Shown: piece by piece, positions 6,760 to 13,309 of the stretch | Layout: each line of letters begins with the position of its first letter | Position numbering within the stretch: position 1 is the first letter of the stretch | From: Bacillota bacterium | GTDB lineage: Bacteria > Bacillota > Clostridia > Christensenellales > Aristaeellaceae | DNA length: 19,223 nucleotides | Assembly (NCBI GenBank): GCA_023435435.1 | Contig: JAEYRW010000095.1 | Span: 1-19,223 of the forward strand | Reading direction: 5' to 3' | Translations under genes and position numbers: made by a program | The notes under the pieces: generated by a model | What the model was told of the DNA's origin: nothing | Seen by the model: the letters and a program-made list of their open reading frames with translations, nothing else | Database searches by the model: none

Positions 6760-6998
6760 TTCAAAAACCTCTGCGGTACCACCCACATTCGCCCGCTCGA
6801 CGCAGACGCGCTCAGCGGCGCACCAGCGTGCGCCCTCCGATGTCACGGTCGGAACCCGTCTCGCTACTGGCGCGCTTTCGGTTCGCCCTCGTGAACCCAT
6901 TCGCCGATCCGTCCGCGACCGCGATCCCACCATCCGCGGTTCTCTTGACGCGACCCTGACCGGGTACTTATCTCATTCACAGGTTTGGATTTATTGTT
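6718..6998 (-). promoter_or_regulatory. T-box riboswitch leader, tryptophan specifier (UGG)
   Basis: On the minus strand the T-box sequence GGGTGGTACCGC (within 6768-6786) is followed by a terminator. Upstream lies Stem I. GUGAA (6976-6980) pairs with UUCAC (6891-6895) at its base, AGUA of the specifier-loop 5' side is at 6965-6968, AGAGA at 6941-6945 and the apical GGAUGGUGGG at 6926-6935. The 3' side of the specifier loop reads GAA-UGG-G at 6902-6896, so the codon is UGG, tryptophan. Uncharged tRNA-Trp would stabilise the antiterminator and switch on the four ECF genes. The 5' end is an estimate from the promoter. Confidence 0.93.
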
Positions 6999-7004
6999 GC
7001 ACGG

Positions 7005-7034
7005 ATTGTATCATGGGGCCGCGTTCCGCGCCAA
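7005..7034 (-). promoter_or_regulatory. Sigma-A-type promoter of the T-box/ECF operon
   Basis: TTGGCG (7029-7034) and TACAAT (7005-7010) on the minus strand are separated by 18 bases. They sit in the 50-base gap between the metY stop codon and the T-box leader. No terminator is visible between metY and this promoter, so some readthrough into the leader is possible. Confidence 0.6.
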
Positions 7035-7061
7035 GCAAACACCAAAAAGTTAGCAATCGTG

Positions 7062-8339
7062 TCAGAGCTTTTCGAGTCCCTGGGAGAGGTCCGCGAGAAT
7101 GTCGTCGATGTGCTCTGTGCCCACGGACAGCCTGACGGTGTTGGGTCGGATGCCGGCCTTCAAAAGCTCCTCCTCCGAGAGCTGGGAATGGGTGGTGGAC
7201 GCCGGATGGATGACCAGTGATTTCACGTCCGCCACGTTGGCCAGCAGGGAGAACAGCTGAAGCGACTCCGCGAACCTGCGCGCCTCGTCCGCGCCGCCGT
7301 TTACCTCGAAGGTGAAGATGGACGCCGCGCCGTGGGGGAAATAGGCGTCGTAGAGCTCCTTTTCCCGGCCCGAGGCCAAGGACGGGTGGTTGACCCGCGC
7401 CACCTTGGGGTGGTTTTTGAGGAAATCCACGACTTTGAGGGCATTCTCCACGTGGCGCTCCACGCGCAAAGACAGCGTCTCGAGGCCCTGCAAGAGCAGA
7501 AACGAGTTAAAGGGCGAAATGGCGGCGCCCTGATCGCGCATGAGGGTGGTGCGCGCCTTGATGATGTAGGCGAGGTTTCCCGCCGCCTGGGTGAACACCA
7601 CGCCGTGGTAGGAGGGGTTGGGCTCGGAAAGCCCGGGGAATTTGCCGTTCGCCCAGTCGAACTTGCCCGCGTCCACAATGACGCCGCCCATGACGGTGCC
7701 GTGGCCGCCGATGAACTTGGTGGCCGAGTGAACGACGATGTCCACGCCGTGCTCAATGGGCCGCAGGAGATAGGGCGTTGCGAAGGTCGAATCGACGATG
7801 AGGGGGATGCCGTGACGGTGGGCGATTTCGGAAAGAGCCTCCAGGTCGATGACGTCGGAGTTGGGGTTTCCAAGCGTTTCGGCATAAATGAGCTTCGTAT
7901 TTTCGCGGACGGCGGCCTCAAAGCCCGGAAGATCGCGCGGGTCGACGTAGGTCACCGAAAGCCCCTGTTCCCGGAGAGTGTTGGAAAACAGGTTCAGCGT
8001 GCCGCCGTAGAGGTTCGAGGCCGAGACGATGTGGTCCCCCGCCACGGCGATGTTCTGAACGGCATAGGTGATGGCGGAAGACCCGGAGGCCGTGGCCAGC
8101 GCAGCCGCGCCGCCTTCGAGGGCCGCGATGCGCGCCTCGAAGACCGAGGACGTCGGATTCATGAGCCGGGTGTAGATGTTCCCGCCCTCGGTGAGTCCGA
8201 AGCGTCCCGCCGCCTGGGCGGAATCCTTGAAAACATAGGACGTGGTGGCGTAAATCGGCACCGCACGGGCATCCGTCGCCGGATCGGGGGTTTCCTGCCC
8301 CGCGTGCACCTGGATCGTCTCAAATCTGTACTTTCCCAT
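7062..8339 (-). CDS. metY: O-acetylhomoserine sulfhydrylase (aminocarboxypropyltransferase)
   Basis: The 425-residue PLP enzyme of the Cys/Met metabolism family joins O-acetylhomoserine with sulfide (or methanethiol) to make homocysteine (or methionine) in the cytoplasm. It starts with the MetY-type RFETIQVHAGQ and has NPTSSVFEARIAALEGG, the cofactor-binding Asp 183 in VDSTFATP and the Schiff-base Lys 208 in SATKFIGGHG. The C-terminus RLSVGTEHIDDILADL is also typical. The roughly 425-residue length and internal insertions separate it from the shorter cystathionine gamma-synthases (about 380). A GAGGAGG site precedes the ATG. Its leader carries a uORF and a terminator, so attenuation is likely. 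Sulfide-dependent methionine or cysteine synthesis is the expected role. Confidence 0.94.
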   Translation of the reverse strand: MGKYRFETIQVHAGQETPDPATDARAVPIYATTSYVFKDSAQAAGRFGLTEGGNIYTRLMNPTSSVFEARIAALEGGAAALATASGSSAITYAVQNIAVAGDHIVSASNLYGGTLNLFSNTLREQGLSVTYVDPRDLPGFEAAVRENTKLIYAETLGNPNSDVIDLEALSEIAHRHGIPLIVDSTFATPYLLRPIEHGVDIVVHSATKFIGGHGTVMGGVIVDAGKFDWANGKFPGLSEPNPSYHGVVFTQAAGNLAYIIKARTTLMRDQGAAISPFNSFLLLQGLETLSLRVERHVENALKVVDFLKNHPKVARVNHPSLASGREKELYDAYFPHGAASIFTFEVNGGADEARRFAESLQLFSLLANVADVKSLVIHPASTTHSQLSEEELLKAGIRPNTVRLSVGTEHIDDILADLSQGLEKL

Positions 8340-8364
8340 CGTTCATTCCTCCTCATTTTTGGAT

Positions 8365-8397
8365 ATAAAAAGATCCGGAAGATGCCTCTTCCGGATC
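8365..8397 (-). terminator. Intrinsic terminator in the metY leader (candidate attenuator)
   Basis: GATCCGGAAGA (8387-8397) pairs perfectly with TCTTCCGGATC (8372-8382) across a four-base loop and is followed by UUUUU. It lies between the metY promoter and the metY ribosome binding site, so transcription must pass it. TCCGGATC at 8451-8458, inside the upstream uORF, can pair with its 5' arm over eight bases and would compete with the terminator. Confidence 0.85.
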
Positions 8398-8415
8398 AGC
8401 ATGGGAGCGGGCGGT

Positions 8416-8490
8416 TCAGAAAAGCATGCGAACGCGAACCCCGATCCGTCGATCCGGATTTTTCCGCATTCGCATCGTCTCGCGGTTCAT
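8416..8490 (-). CDS. Candidate leader peptide (24 residues) upstream of metY
   Basis: A strong AGGAGGGA site is placed six bases before an ATG that opens a 24-codon frame (MNRETMRMRKNPD, then RRIGVRVRMLF) ending 19 bases before the metY-leader terminator. Four of 24 residues are Met and seven are Arg, well above ordinary composition. Position, length and the terminator directly downstream fit a leader peptide used for ribosome-mediated attenuation of a methionine-biosynthesis gene. I do not recognise the peptide, and translation is unproven. A chance frame beside a chance Shine-Dalgarno-like sequence is the alternative. Confidence 0.5.
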   Translation of the reverse strand: MNRETMRMRKNPDRRIGVRVRMLF

Positions 8491-8520
8491 CGCAATCCCT
8501 CCTGTCCTCGCCTTGGAGAA

Positions 8521-8549
8521 ATACTATCACACTATTCCCATTAAGTAAA
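8521..8549 (-). promoter_or_regulatory. Probable promoter of the metY leader
   Basis: On the minus strand TTTACT (8544-8549) and TAGTAT (8521-8526) have a 17-base spacer, about 30 bases upstream of the leader uORF. The -35 is weak. An AT-rich tract extends upstream to about 8590. Confidence 0.45.
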
Positions 8550-8588
8550 TAGGTTTACAGGCTTGACATGAAACTTTACAAAAATAAA

Positions 8589-8711
8589 CTCGACCGTCCG
8601 GGGGGCCCGCCCCCGGCCGGTCGACGCATCAAGATCGAATTTGTACCCAGTACGGGTTTCCAAAGAGACTGAGTCCCTTGGGCAGGGGATCAGGAGGCAG
8701 CGTCCCCGGCG
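8589..8711 (-). repeat. Dispersed structured repeat, copy E, directly after manA
   Basis: Read on the minus strand it begins at the manA stop (TGACGCCGGGG) exactly as copy D begins at the parA stop. The first hairpin is CCAAGGGACT against AGTCTCTTTGG (8660-8681), followed by AAACCCGTACTGGGT and an AT-rich linker. The second hairpin pairs TCGACCG with CGGTCGA (8590-8624) around a long G/C stem. This is one of the two most complete copies. With the metY leader it accounts for the whole stretch between metY and manA. Confidence 0.78.
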
Positions 8712-9719
8712 TCACTCCACCAATCCCGCCACGTTCTCCGCCCTGTACCCCAATTCCTCGCGGAGGGCGGCGCGGTTGCCGGGGGTAGACAGGAGGGCTT
8801 TGAGGTTGCCGGAGATTTTAACGCCCTCGAGGGCGGCGGGTACGACGACGGTGGCAAAGGGCTCGGGCTCGAGCGCACCGTCCGGCCACGTGATTTTGCA
8901 CGGGCCGAGGGTGGTGATCATTTGAATCCGCCCGGGTGCCAGGGGCATTTCGCCGGAGACATTGAGGCGGCAGAGTTCGAAGTGCTCGTCGGAGATGAAG
9001 TAGGTGCGGCTGCCGCCCTTGCAGAGCACCGTCGCGCCCTCGCACTTGGAACGGATTTCCCCCACGTTTGAAACGTCGAGCGCCTTTTCGGTGTGAAGTT
9101 CCCGCGGCTTTCCATCCTTGCCCACGCGTCCCCAATCCCAGAAGCGGTAGGTGACGTCGCTGGACTGCTGCACCTCGTAGCACTGGATGCCGCCGCCCAG
9201 GGCATGCACCGTGCCCGAAGGAATGTAGAACACGTCGCCCGGGCGCACGGAGACCCAGTTGAGACAGCTTTCGATCTCCCCCGCCTCCACCACCTGCCGG
9301 AGCGTCCGGCGCCCGGAATTCACGCCGTAGGCGATTTTCGCGCCTTCCTCGCAATTGAGCACCACCCACGCTTCGCTCTTTCCGAGCTTGCCCTCGTTTT
9401 TCAGCGCGTAATCGTCCCCCGGATGCACCTGCACGCTCAGAAGCTCCTTGGCGTCCAGAAGCTTGATCAGAAGCGGGAACGCGCCCTCGACGTCCCCCAC
9501 CAGCTCCTTCCCCCACAACCGGATCATCGCCGGAAGCGTTTTGCCCGCGTGCGGTCCGTTCAAAACCATGCTCTCCCGTCCGTCAAGGGCGGACACCTCG
9601 AGGGCTTCGCCGGTGTTATCGCCGGGCGCGTCCTTCAAAAAGAGGTCGCGGAGCATGGAGCCGCCCCAGGGTGTCTCGGCGCCATGCCTGAAATAGGGAG
9701 CCATCATGAGCGGGTACAT
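8712..9719 (-). CDS. manA: Mannose-6-phosphate isomerase, class I (cupin, zinc)
   Basis: The 335-residue enzyme interconverts mannose 6-phosphate and fructose 6-phosphate. Zinc ligands are visible in the family order: Q97 and H99 in VQVHPGDDYA, E116 in KSEAW and H172 in GTVHALG. The YRFWDWGR block holds the catalytic Arg 192. Length matches the short Bacillus-type ManA. I start at the ATG of MYPLMMAPYF, six bases after AAGGAGGT. The earlier ATG lies inside that ribosome binding site. The 95 bases upstream hold a small GGCAA/TTGCC hairpin without a U-run and no clear promoter, so it is probably cotranscribed with gloA. Copy E of the dispersed repeat follows its stop at once. Confidence 0.94.
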   Translation of the reverse strand: MYPLMMAPYFRHGAETPWGGSMLRDLFLKDAPGDNTGEALEVSALDGRESMVLNGPHAGKTLPAMIRLWGKELVGDVEGAFPLLIKLLDAKELLSVQVHPGDDYALKNEGKLGKSEAWVVLNCEEGAKIAYGVNSGRRTLRQVVEAGEIESCLNWVSVRPGDVFYIPSGTVHALGGGIQCYEVQQSSDVTYRFWDWGRVGKDGKPRELHTEKALDVSNVGEIRSKCEGATVLCKGGSRTYFISDEHFELCRLNVSGEMPLAPGRIQMITTLGPCKITWPDGALEPEPFATVVVPAALEGVKISGNLKALLSTPGNRAALREELGYRAENVAGLVE

Positions 9720-9814
9720 GGGAAAACCTCCTTGCATTTTGTAAGAATGGCTGCTATCATCTTACGGAGACGATGATCAGGCAAGCCGAAGGTTTGCCGG
9801 GTCGGCGGGCGGGA

Positions 9815-10201
9815 CTACGGTTCCGCACGCCGACGATCAACAGGCGTAATCTCGAACCAGTAGCCGTCGGGGTCCTCGATGAAATAGAGGCCCATCTTAT
9901 CGTTTGTGAAGCAGACGCAGCCCATTTCATCGTGCTTTTTGCGCGCAGCCTCAAATTCCGGGGCGCGGAAGCAGATGTGGGTCTCGTTCTCGCCCAACTC
10001 GTACTTCTGGGGATGATCCCTGAGCCAGGTGAGCTCCAGCTGGTAGCCGGTAACGCCGTCGGTCAAAAACGCGAGCTTGAACGCGCCGTCAGGGCCTTCG
10101 ACGATTTTGGTGGGCTTGAGGCCCAGCGCCTCCTCGTAAAAAGCGAGGCTCCTGTCGAGGTCCGCCACGTTGAGGTTTGTGTGGTTGAATATGAACTGCA
10201 T
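9815..10201 (-). CDS. gloA: Glyoxalase I-like VOC-family enzyme (lactoylglutathione lyase type)
   Basis: The 128-residue protein is a two-module vicinal-oxygen-chelate enzyme. It carries the full metal set H7 (FNHTNL), E56 (QLELT), H75 (NETHICF) and E117 (YWFEITP), and the typical DLDRSLAFYEEALGL helix and EDPDGYWFE ending. Glyoxalase I isomerises the hemithioacetal of methylglyoxal and a thiol. Many Clostridia lack glutathione, so the physiological thiol is uncertain. The start is the ATG of MQFIFNHTN, six bases after AGGAGG. The longer open frame upstream is Arg-rich and unlike the family. It lies 10 bases behind the MBL-fold hydrolase gene and is surely cotranscribed with it. Confidence 0.9.
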   Translation of the reverse strand: MQFIFNHTNLNVADLDRSLAFYEEALGLKPTKIVEGPDGAFKLAFLTDGVTGYQLELTWLRDHPQKYELGENETHICFRAPEFEAARKKHDEMGCVCFTNDKMGLYFIEDPDGYWFEITPVDRRRAEP

Positions 10202-10211
10202 GGGCCGCCTC

Positions 10212-10817
10212 CTATCGTTCGATGGTTTCGCCCGGCCGCGTGAGCGCGCGGACGTTCTCATGTTCCCCGGCGAATTCGAGCGCCGCCTCGGGATGATCCC
10301 AGAAGTGCATGGGCACGAGGATTTTGGGGCGGATCCTTTCGAGGAACATCTCCGCGCCCTCCGCGTAGCCCGCGCCCATCCGCGGGTCCACCGGAAAAAA
10401 CGCCAGATCGATCCGCTCCCCCTTGAGGGTATTCAGCACGCGCTCGTACCCCGCCAGCGCTTCCGCGACTTCCTTTTCGGTGGATTCCGCCCGCCAATGC
10501 CAGAAGTTGAGGTCGCCCGCGTGGAAAATGCTGTCCGCCCCGTTGCGCACAAGAAAGCTCACGCCCTCGTCCGTCGAGCCGAACGCCCGGATCTCGGCGC
10601 CGAAGAGTTCCCGCCTGTCGCCCTCCGCCACGCCGCGCACCACTTCGTCCGCCAACGCGTACACTTCCTCGGACACGTGATCCCGGTGCTCGTGGCTCAC
10701 AAATGCAATCGACTTCCCCGCCGGCCGCGCAAAACCACCGCCGATGTAGTCGAACAGCAGCGTCAGTCCCCCCGTCTCCACGGAAAAACCGCTGTGGCCC
10801 CAGTACGTCACACGCAT
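10212..10817 (-). CDS. Metallo-beta-lactamase-fold metal-dependent hydrolase
   Basis: The 201-residue protein has the metal-binding signature HEHRDH (residues 42-47). Other likely ligands are H99 and D102 in FHAGDLN and H171 in VPMHFWDHP. The N-terminus MRVTYWGHSGFSV is typical of the UlaG-like/COG2220 group rather than of GloB. It is a cytoplasmic hydrolase of unknown substrate. The pairing with a glyoxalase I gene raises the possibility of a thioesterase-like step in aldehyde detoxification, which is inference only. The start is the ATG preceded by GGAGGTG with six-base spacing. The frame upstream of it reads through the dispersed repeat and is not coding. Confidence 0.88.
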   Translation of the reverse strand: MRVTYWGHSGFSVETGGLTLLFDYIGGGFARPAGKSIAFVSHEHRDHVSEEVYALADEVVRGVAEGDRRELFGAEIRAFGSTDEGVSFLVRNGADSIFHAGDLNFWHWRAESTEKEVAEALAGYERVLNTLKGERIDLAFFPVDPRMGAGYAEGAEMFLERIRPKILVPMHFWDHPEAALEFAGEHENVRALTRPGETIER

Positions 10818-10836
10818 GCGGCTCACCTCCGGGAAT

Positions 10837-10865
10837 ACTCTACCATTCGCGGGAGACAAAGTCAA
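10837..10865 (-). promoter_or_regulatory. Sigma-A-type promoter of the MBL-gloA(-manA) operon
   Basis: TTGACT (10860-10865) and TAGAGT (10837-10842) on the minus strand have a 17-base spacer, about 20 bases before the MBL start codon. Its -35 box abuts repeat copy C. Confidence 0.65.
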
Positions 10866-10974
10866 GGGGCATGGGGCGCCGCCCCCTGCGCCCCCGCCAA
10901 AGGGACACCGTCCCTTTGGAATCCCGAACTGTGTTATGCGAGAATTATGATCTCGTCGTCGGATCACGCGGGGC
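10866..10974 (+). repeat. Dispersed structured repeat, copy C
   Basis: It opens with GGGGCG/CGCCCC (10873-10885). Next comes a perfect 10-base-pair hairpin CCAAAGGGAC/GTCCCTTTGG with an ACC loop (10897-10919). This is followed by AATCCCGAACTG, a linker containing AATTATGATC, and GTCGGATCACGCGGGGC, where the copy stops without its last arm. It lies between the divergent MBL and helicase genes and is the only copy not following a stop codon. I found no convincing helicase promoter in or after it. Confidence 0.75.
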
Positions 10975-10999
10975 AATAATATATCAAAGGAGTTCTGCT

Positions 11000-13309
11000 T
11001 TGACTTATCCTGTTTCCGTCCGCACCATCGCGGAATTTGCGCTCGAGGGCGGCGACCTCATGATGGAGGCCGCCTCCGCGGAGCGCATGCGCGAGGGCCT
11101 GGAGGGGCATATTCTGCTCCAGCGCCAGCTGGACGCCACCTGGCGGACGGAGGAATCGCTCTCCCGGGAGGTGGAGATCGGCGGCGTGGGGCTCCGGGTA
11201 CAGGGGCGCGCCGACGCGGTACGCAGGCTCTCGGGCGCGCTCACCGTGGAGGAGATTAAGACCACCGGCCACGAACCCGCCTCCATCGGCGAGGACGATT
11301 ACCCCGCCCACTGGGCCCAGGCACAGATTTACGCCGCCATCCTCTGCCAAAGGGAGGGCTTCGCCTTTGCGGAGGTGGCGCTTCTCTACTACAATCTCGG
11401 GGGCACCCGGGCGCGCTTTTCCCGGTTTTATTCCGCGGAGGAGCTCGAAGGGCTGTTCTTCGGCTACGCGGAGAAGTACGCAAACTGGATGGCGGCGCTG
11501 GAGGTCTGGCGCGGAAAGTTCCAGCCCTCCGTGCGCGCGCTGAAGTTCCCCTTCGACACCTACCGCGACGGCCAGCGCCAGATGGCGCGCAACGCCTACA
11601 TCGCCGTGCGCGATAAAAAACGCGTGATGATCGAAGCCCCCACCGGCATCGGCAAGACCGCCGCCGCGCTCTTCGGCGCGCTCAAGGCTTCCGGCGAGGG
11701 CCTCGCCACCGCCGTGTTCTACCTCACCGCCCGCACCACCGGCCGCCGCGCCGCCGAGGATGCCATCGAGCTCATGCGCGGGCGCGGGCTCTTCGCGCGT
11801 GCCGTCACCATCACCGCCAAGGAAAAGGCCTGTATCCCCGGCGATGTGGACTGCGCAAACTGCCCCTACGCCCACGGCTACTTCGACCGCCAGCGCGCGG
11901 CGCTGGTTCAGGCCCTCGACGTGCAGAAGCTCGACCAGGCGGCCATCCGGGAACTGGCGGAGGAATACACGCTCTGCCCCTTCGAGTTTTCCCTGGGGCT
12001 CACCGAATCGGCGGACGTCATCATCTCCGACTACCACTACGCCTTCGACCCCAGAAACCGTCTCCAGCGGTTCTTCCTCAAGAAAAACGACTGCGCGCTT
12101 CTGGTGGACGAAGCCCACAACCTCCCCGAGCGCGCCCGGGACATGCTCTCCGCGCCCCTCTCGGGCCGCGAAATCGCGCGTCTCCGGCGTGAAGTGGGAA
12201 AGGCCGACGTTTTCTACCCCGCCCTCACCAAGGCCGCCAAGGCCTTCCGATGGACGGAGGACATGGAGCCGGAGGCCGCCTCCCGCCCGGACGACAAGCT
12301 CGCCGCCGCCGCGGACGACCTGTATCAGGCGCTCTATGAGTCCGTGCCGCGCGGACATCCCCACGGAAAGCAGCTCGTCCGGCTGATGCTGGACGCCATG
12401 TGGTACTGCCGCCGCCACGGGGAGTTTGACGAAAAGGAAAGCCGCGCGCTCAAGGCTCCAGACGGCAAATATCTCGACGCAAAGATTATGTGCGTCAATC
12501 CCGCGGCACACATCGGCAAGTGCCTTTCCCGGGTGGGCGGCGCGGTGCTGTTTTCGGCGACCCTCACGCCCGCCGATTTTTACGCGCGGGAACTGGCGGT
12601 GGACGAAAAAAACGGCGACGCGCGCCTGTCTTTGCCCTCGCCGTTTCCGCCGGAAAACCAGCTGACGCTGCTCATGGAGCTTCCCACCCGCTTCCGCGCG
12701 CGGGAACAGACGCTTTCCGAGGTGGCGCGGGCGATTTACGCCATGGCGGCGGGAAAGGTCGGCAATTATCTCGCGTGCTTCCCCTCCCACGCCTATCTGG
12801 GCATGGCCTTCGAGCGGTTCCGGGAGATGTACCCGGACGTGCGCGCCGTGCGGCAGGGGGGCCGGATGTCGGAATCCGAGCGCGCGGCCTTCATCGCGGC
12901 GTTCGAACCCGCGCCGGACAGGAGCATGGTGGCCTTCATCGCCCTGGGCGGCGTGTTTGCCGAGGGCGTGGACCTGCCGGGGGAGCGGCTTGTGGGCGCG
13001 GCCATCGTGTCCGTGGCGATTCCCCAGATCTGTCAGGAGCGGGAGGTCATCCGCGAGATCATGGACGACGGCGAGGACGGCGGCTACGACTTCGCCTACA
13101 CATATCCCGGTTTCCGGCGGGTTTTGCAGGCGGCGGGGCGCGTCATCCGCACGGAAAGCGACCGGGGTGTGGTGCTGCTCATCGACGAGCGGTTCGGCCA
13201 GGAAAAATACATCGCCCTCATGCCGCCCCACTGGCGCGTCAGCCGCGTGGAGGGAGCAGAGGGCGTCGGGCGGGCCGTCGGGCACTTCTGGAAAACTACG
13301 GAATCGTGA
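11000..13309 (+). CDS. RecB-type nuclease fused to an XPD/DinG-type Fe-S helicase
   Basis: The 769-residue protein starts with a PD-(D/E)XK nuclease domain (about residues 1-175): H37, D72 in GRADAV, E85 and K87 in EEIKTT, then QAQIY (107-111), the RecB/Cas4-family QxxxY. A superfamily 2 helicase follows with Walker A APTGIGKT (213-220) and a four-Cys Fe-S cluster (C278, C285, C288, C326). It also has VDEAH (369-373), FSATLTP and the motif VI-like QAAGRVIR. The likely role is 5'-3' unwinding with ssDNA cleavage in repair. The start is TTG, seven bases after AAAGGAG. No ATG fits, and the frame upstream crosses the repeat. The architecture occurs in other Clostridia under DinG-like names, so it is not a CRISPR Cas4. 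Confidence 0.9.
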   Translation: MTYPVSVRTIAEFALEGGDLMMEAASAERMREGLEGHILLQRQLDATWRTEESLSREVEIGGVGLRVQGRADAVRRLSGALTVEEIKTTGHEPASIGEDDYPAHWAQAQIYAAILCQREGFAFAEVALLYYNLGGTRARFSRFYSAEELEGLFFGYAEKYANWMAALEVWRGKFQPSVRALKFPFDTYRDGQRQMARNAYIAVRDKKRVMIEAPTGIGKTAAALFGALKASGEGLATAVFYLTARTTGRRAAEDAIELMRGRGLFARAVTITAKEKACIPGDVDCANCPYAHGYFDRQRAALVQALDVQKLDQAAIRELAEEYTLCPFEFSLGLTESADVIISDYHYAFDPRNRLQRFFLKKNDCALLVDEAHNLPERARDMLSAPLSGREIARLRREVGKADVFYPALTKAAKAFRWTEDMEPEAASRPDDKLAAAADDLYQALYESVPRGHPHGKQLVRLMLDAMWYCRRHGEFDEKESRALKAPDGKYLDAKIMCVNPAAHIGKCLSRVGGAVLFSATLTPADFYARELAVDEKNGDARLSLPSPFPPENQLTLLMELPTRFRAREQTLSEVARAIYAMAAGKVGNYLACFPSHAYLGMAFERFREMYPDVRAVRQGGRMSESERAAFIAAFEPAPDRSMVAFIALGGVFAEGVDLPGERLVGAAIVSVAIPQICQEREVIREIMDDGEDGGYDFAYTYPGFRRVLQAAGRVIRTESDRGVVLLIDERFGQEKYIALMPPHWRVSRVEGAEGVGRAVGHFWKTTES

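Noticed and set aside
8340..8520. SAM riboswitch or T-box in the metY leader
   Set aside because: Neither the T-box sequence (GGTGG.ACCGC) nor the conserved S-box core is visible; only the uORF and terminator can be supported.
7332..8552. 406-residue plus-strand frame opposite metY
   Set aside because: It mirrors metY and runs through the metY leader, terminator and promoter; nothing in it resembles a protein family.
8560..8600. Plus-strand promoter-like TTGACA at about 8564
   Set aside because: It has no acceptable -10 at 16-18 bases and no plus-strand gene downstream; metY and manA both lie on the minus strand.
9767..9800. GGCAA/TTGCC hairpin between gloA and manA as a terminator
   Set aside because: No U-run follows the stem, and manA lacks a convincing promoter of its own, so I treat the hairpin as incidental or as an mRNA structure.
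11000..11530. Cas4-like nuclease as evidence of a CRISPR system
   Set aside because: The nuclease is fused to a DinG-type helicase, lacks the Cas4 cysteines, and no cas genes or direct-repeat/spacer array occur in the window.
10964..13285. 773-residue open frame on the minus strand, opposite the helicase
   Set aside because: Its residues are the low-complexity Arg/Gly/Ala/His mix seen when GC-rich genes are read backwards, with no domain or ribosome binding site. The plus-strand frame has complete nuclease and helicase motifs.
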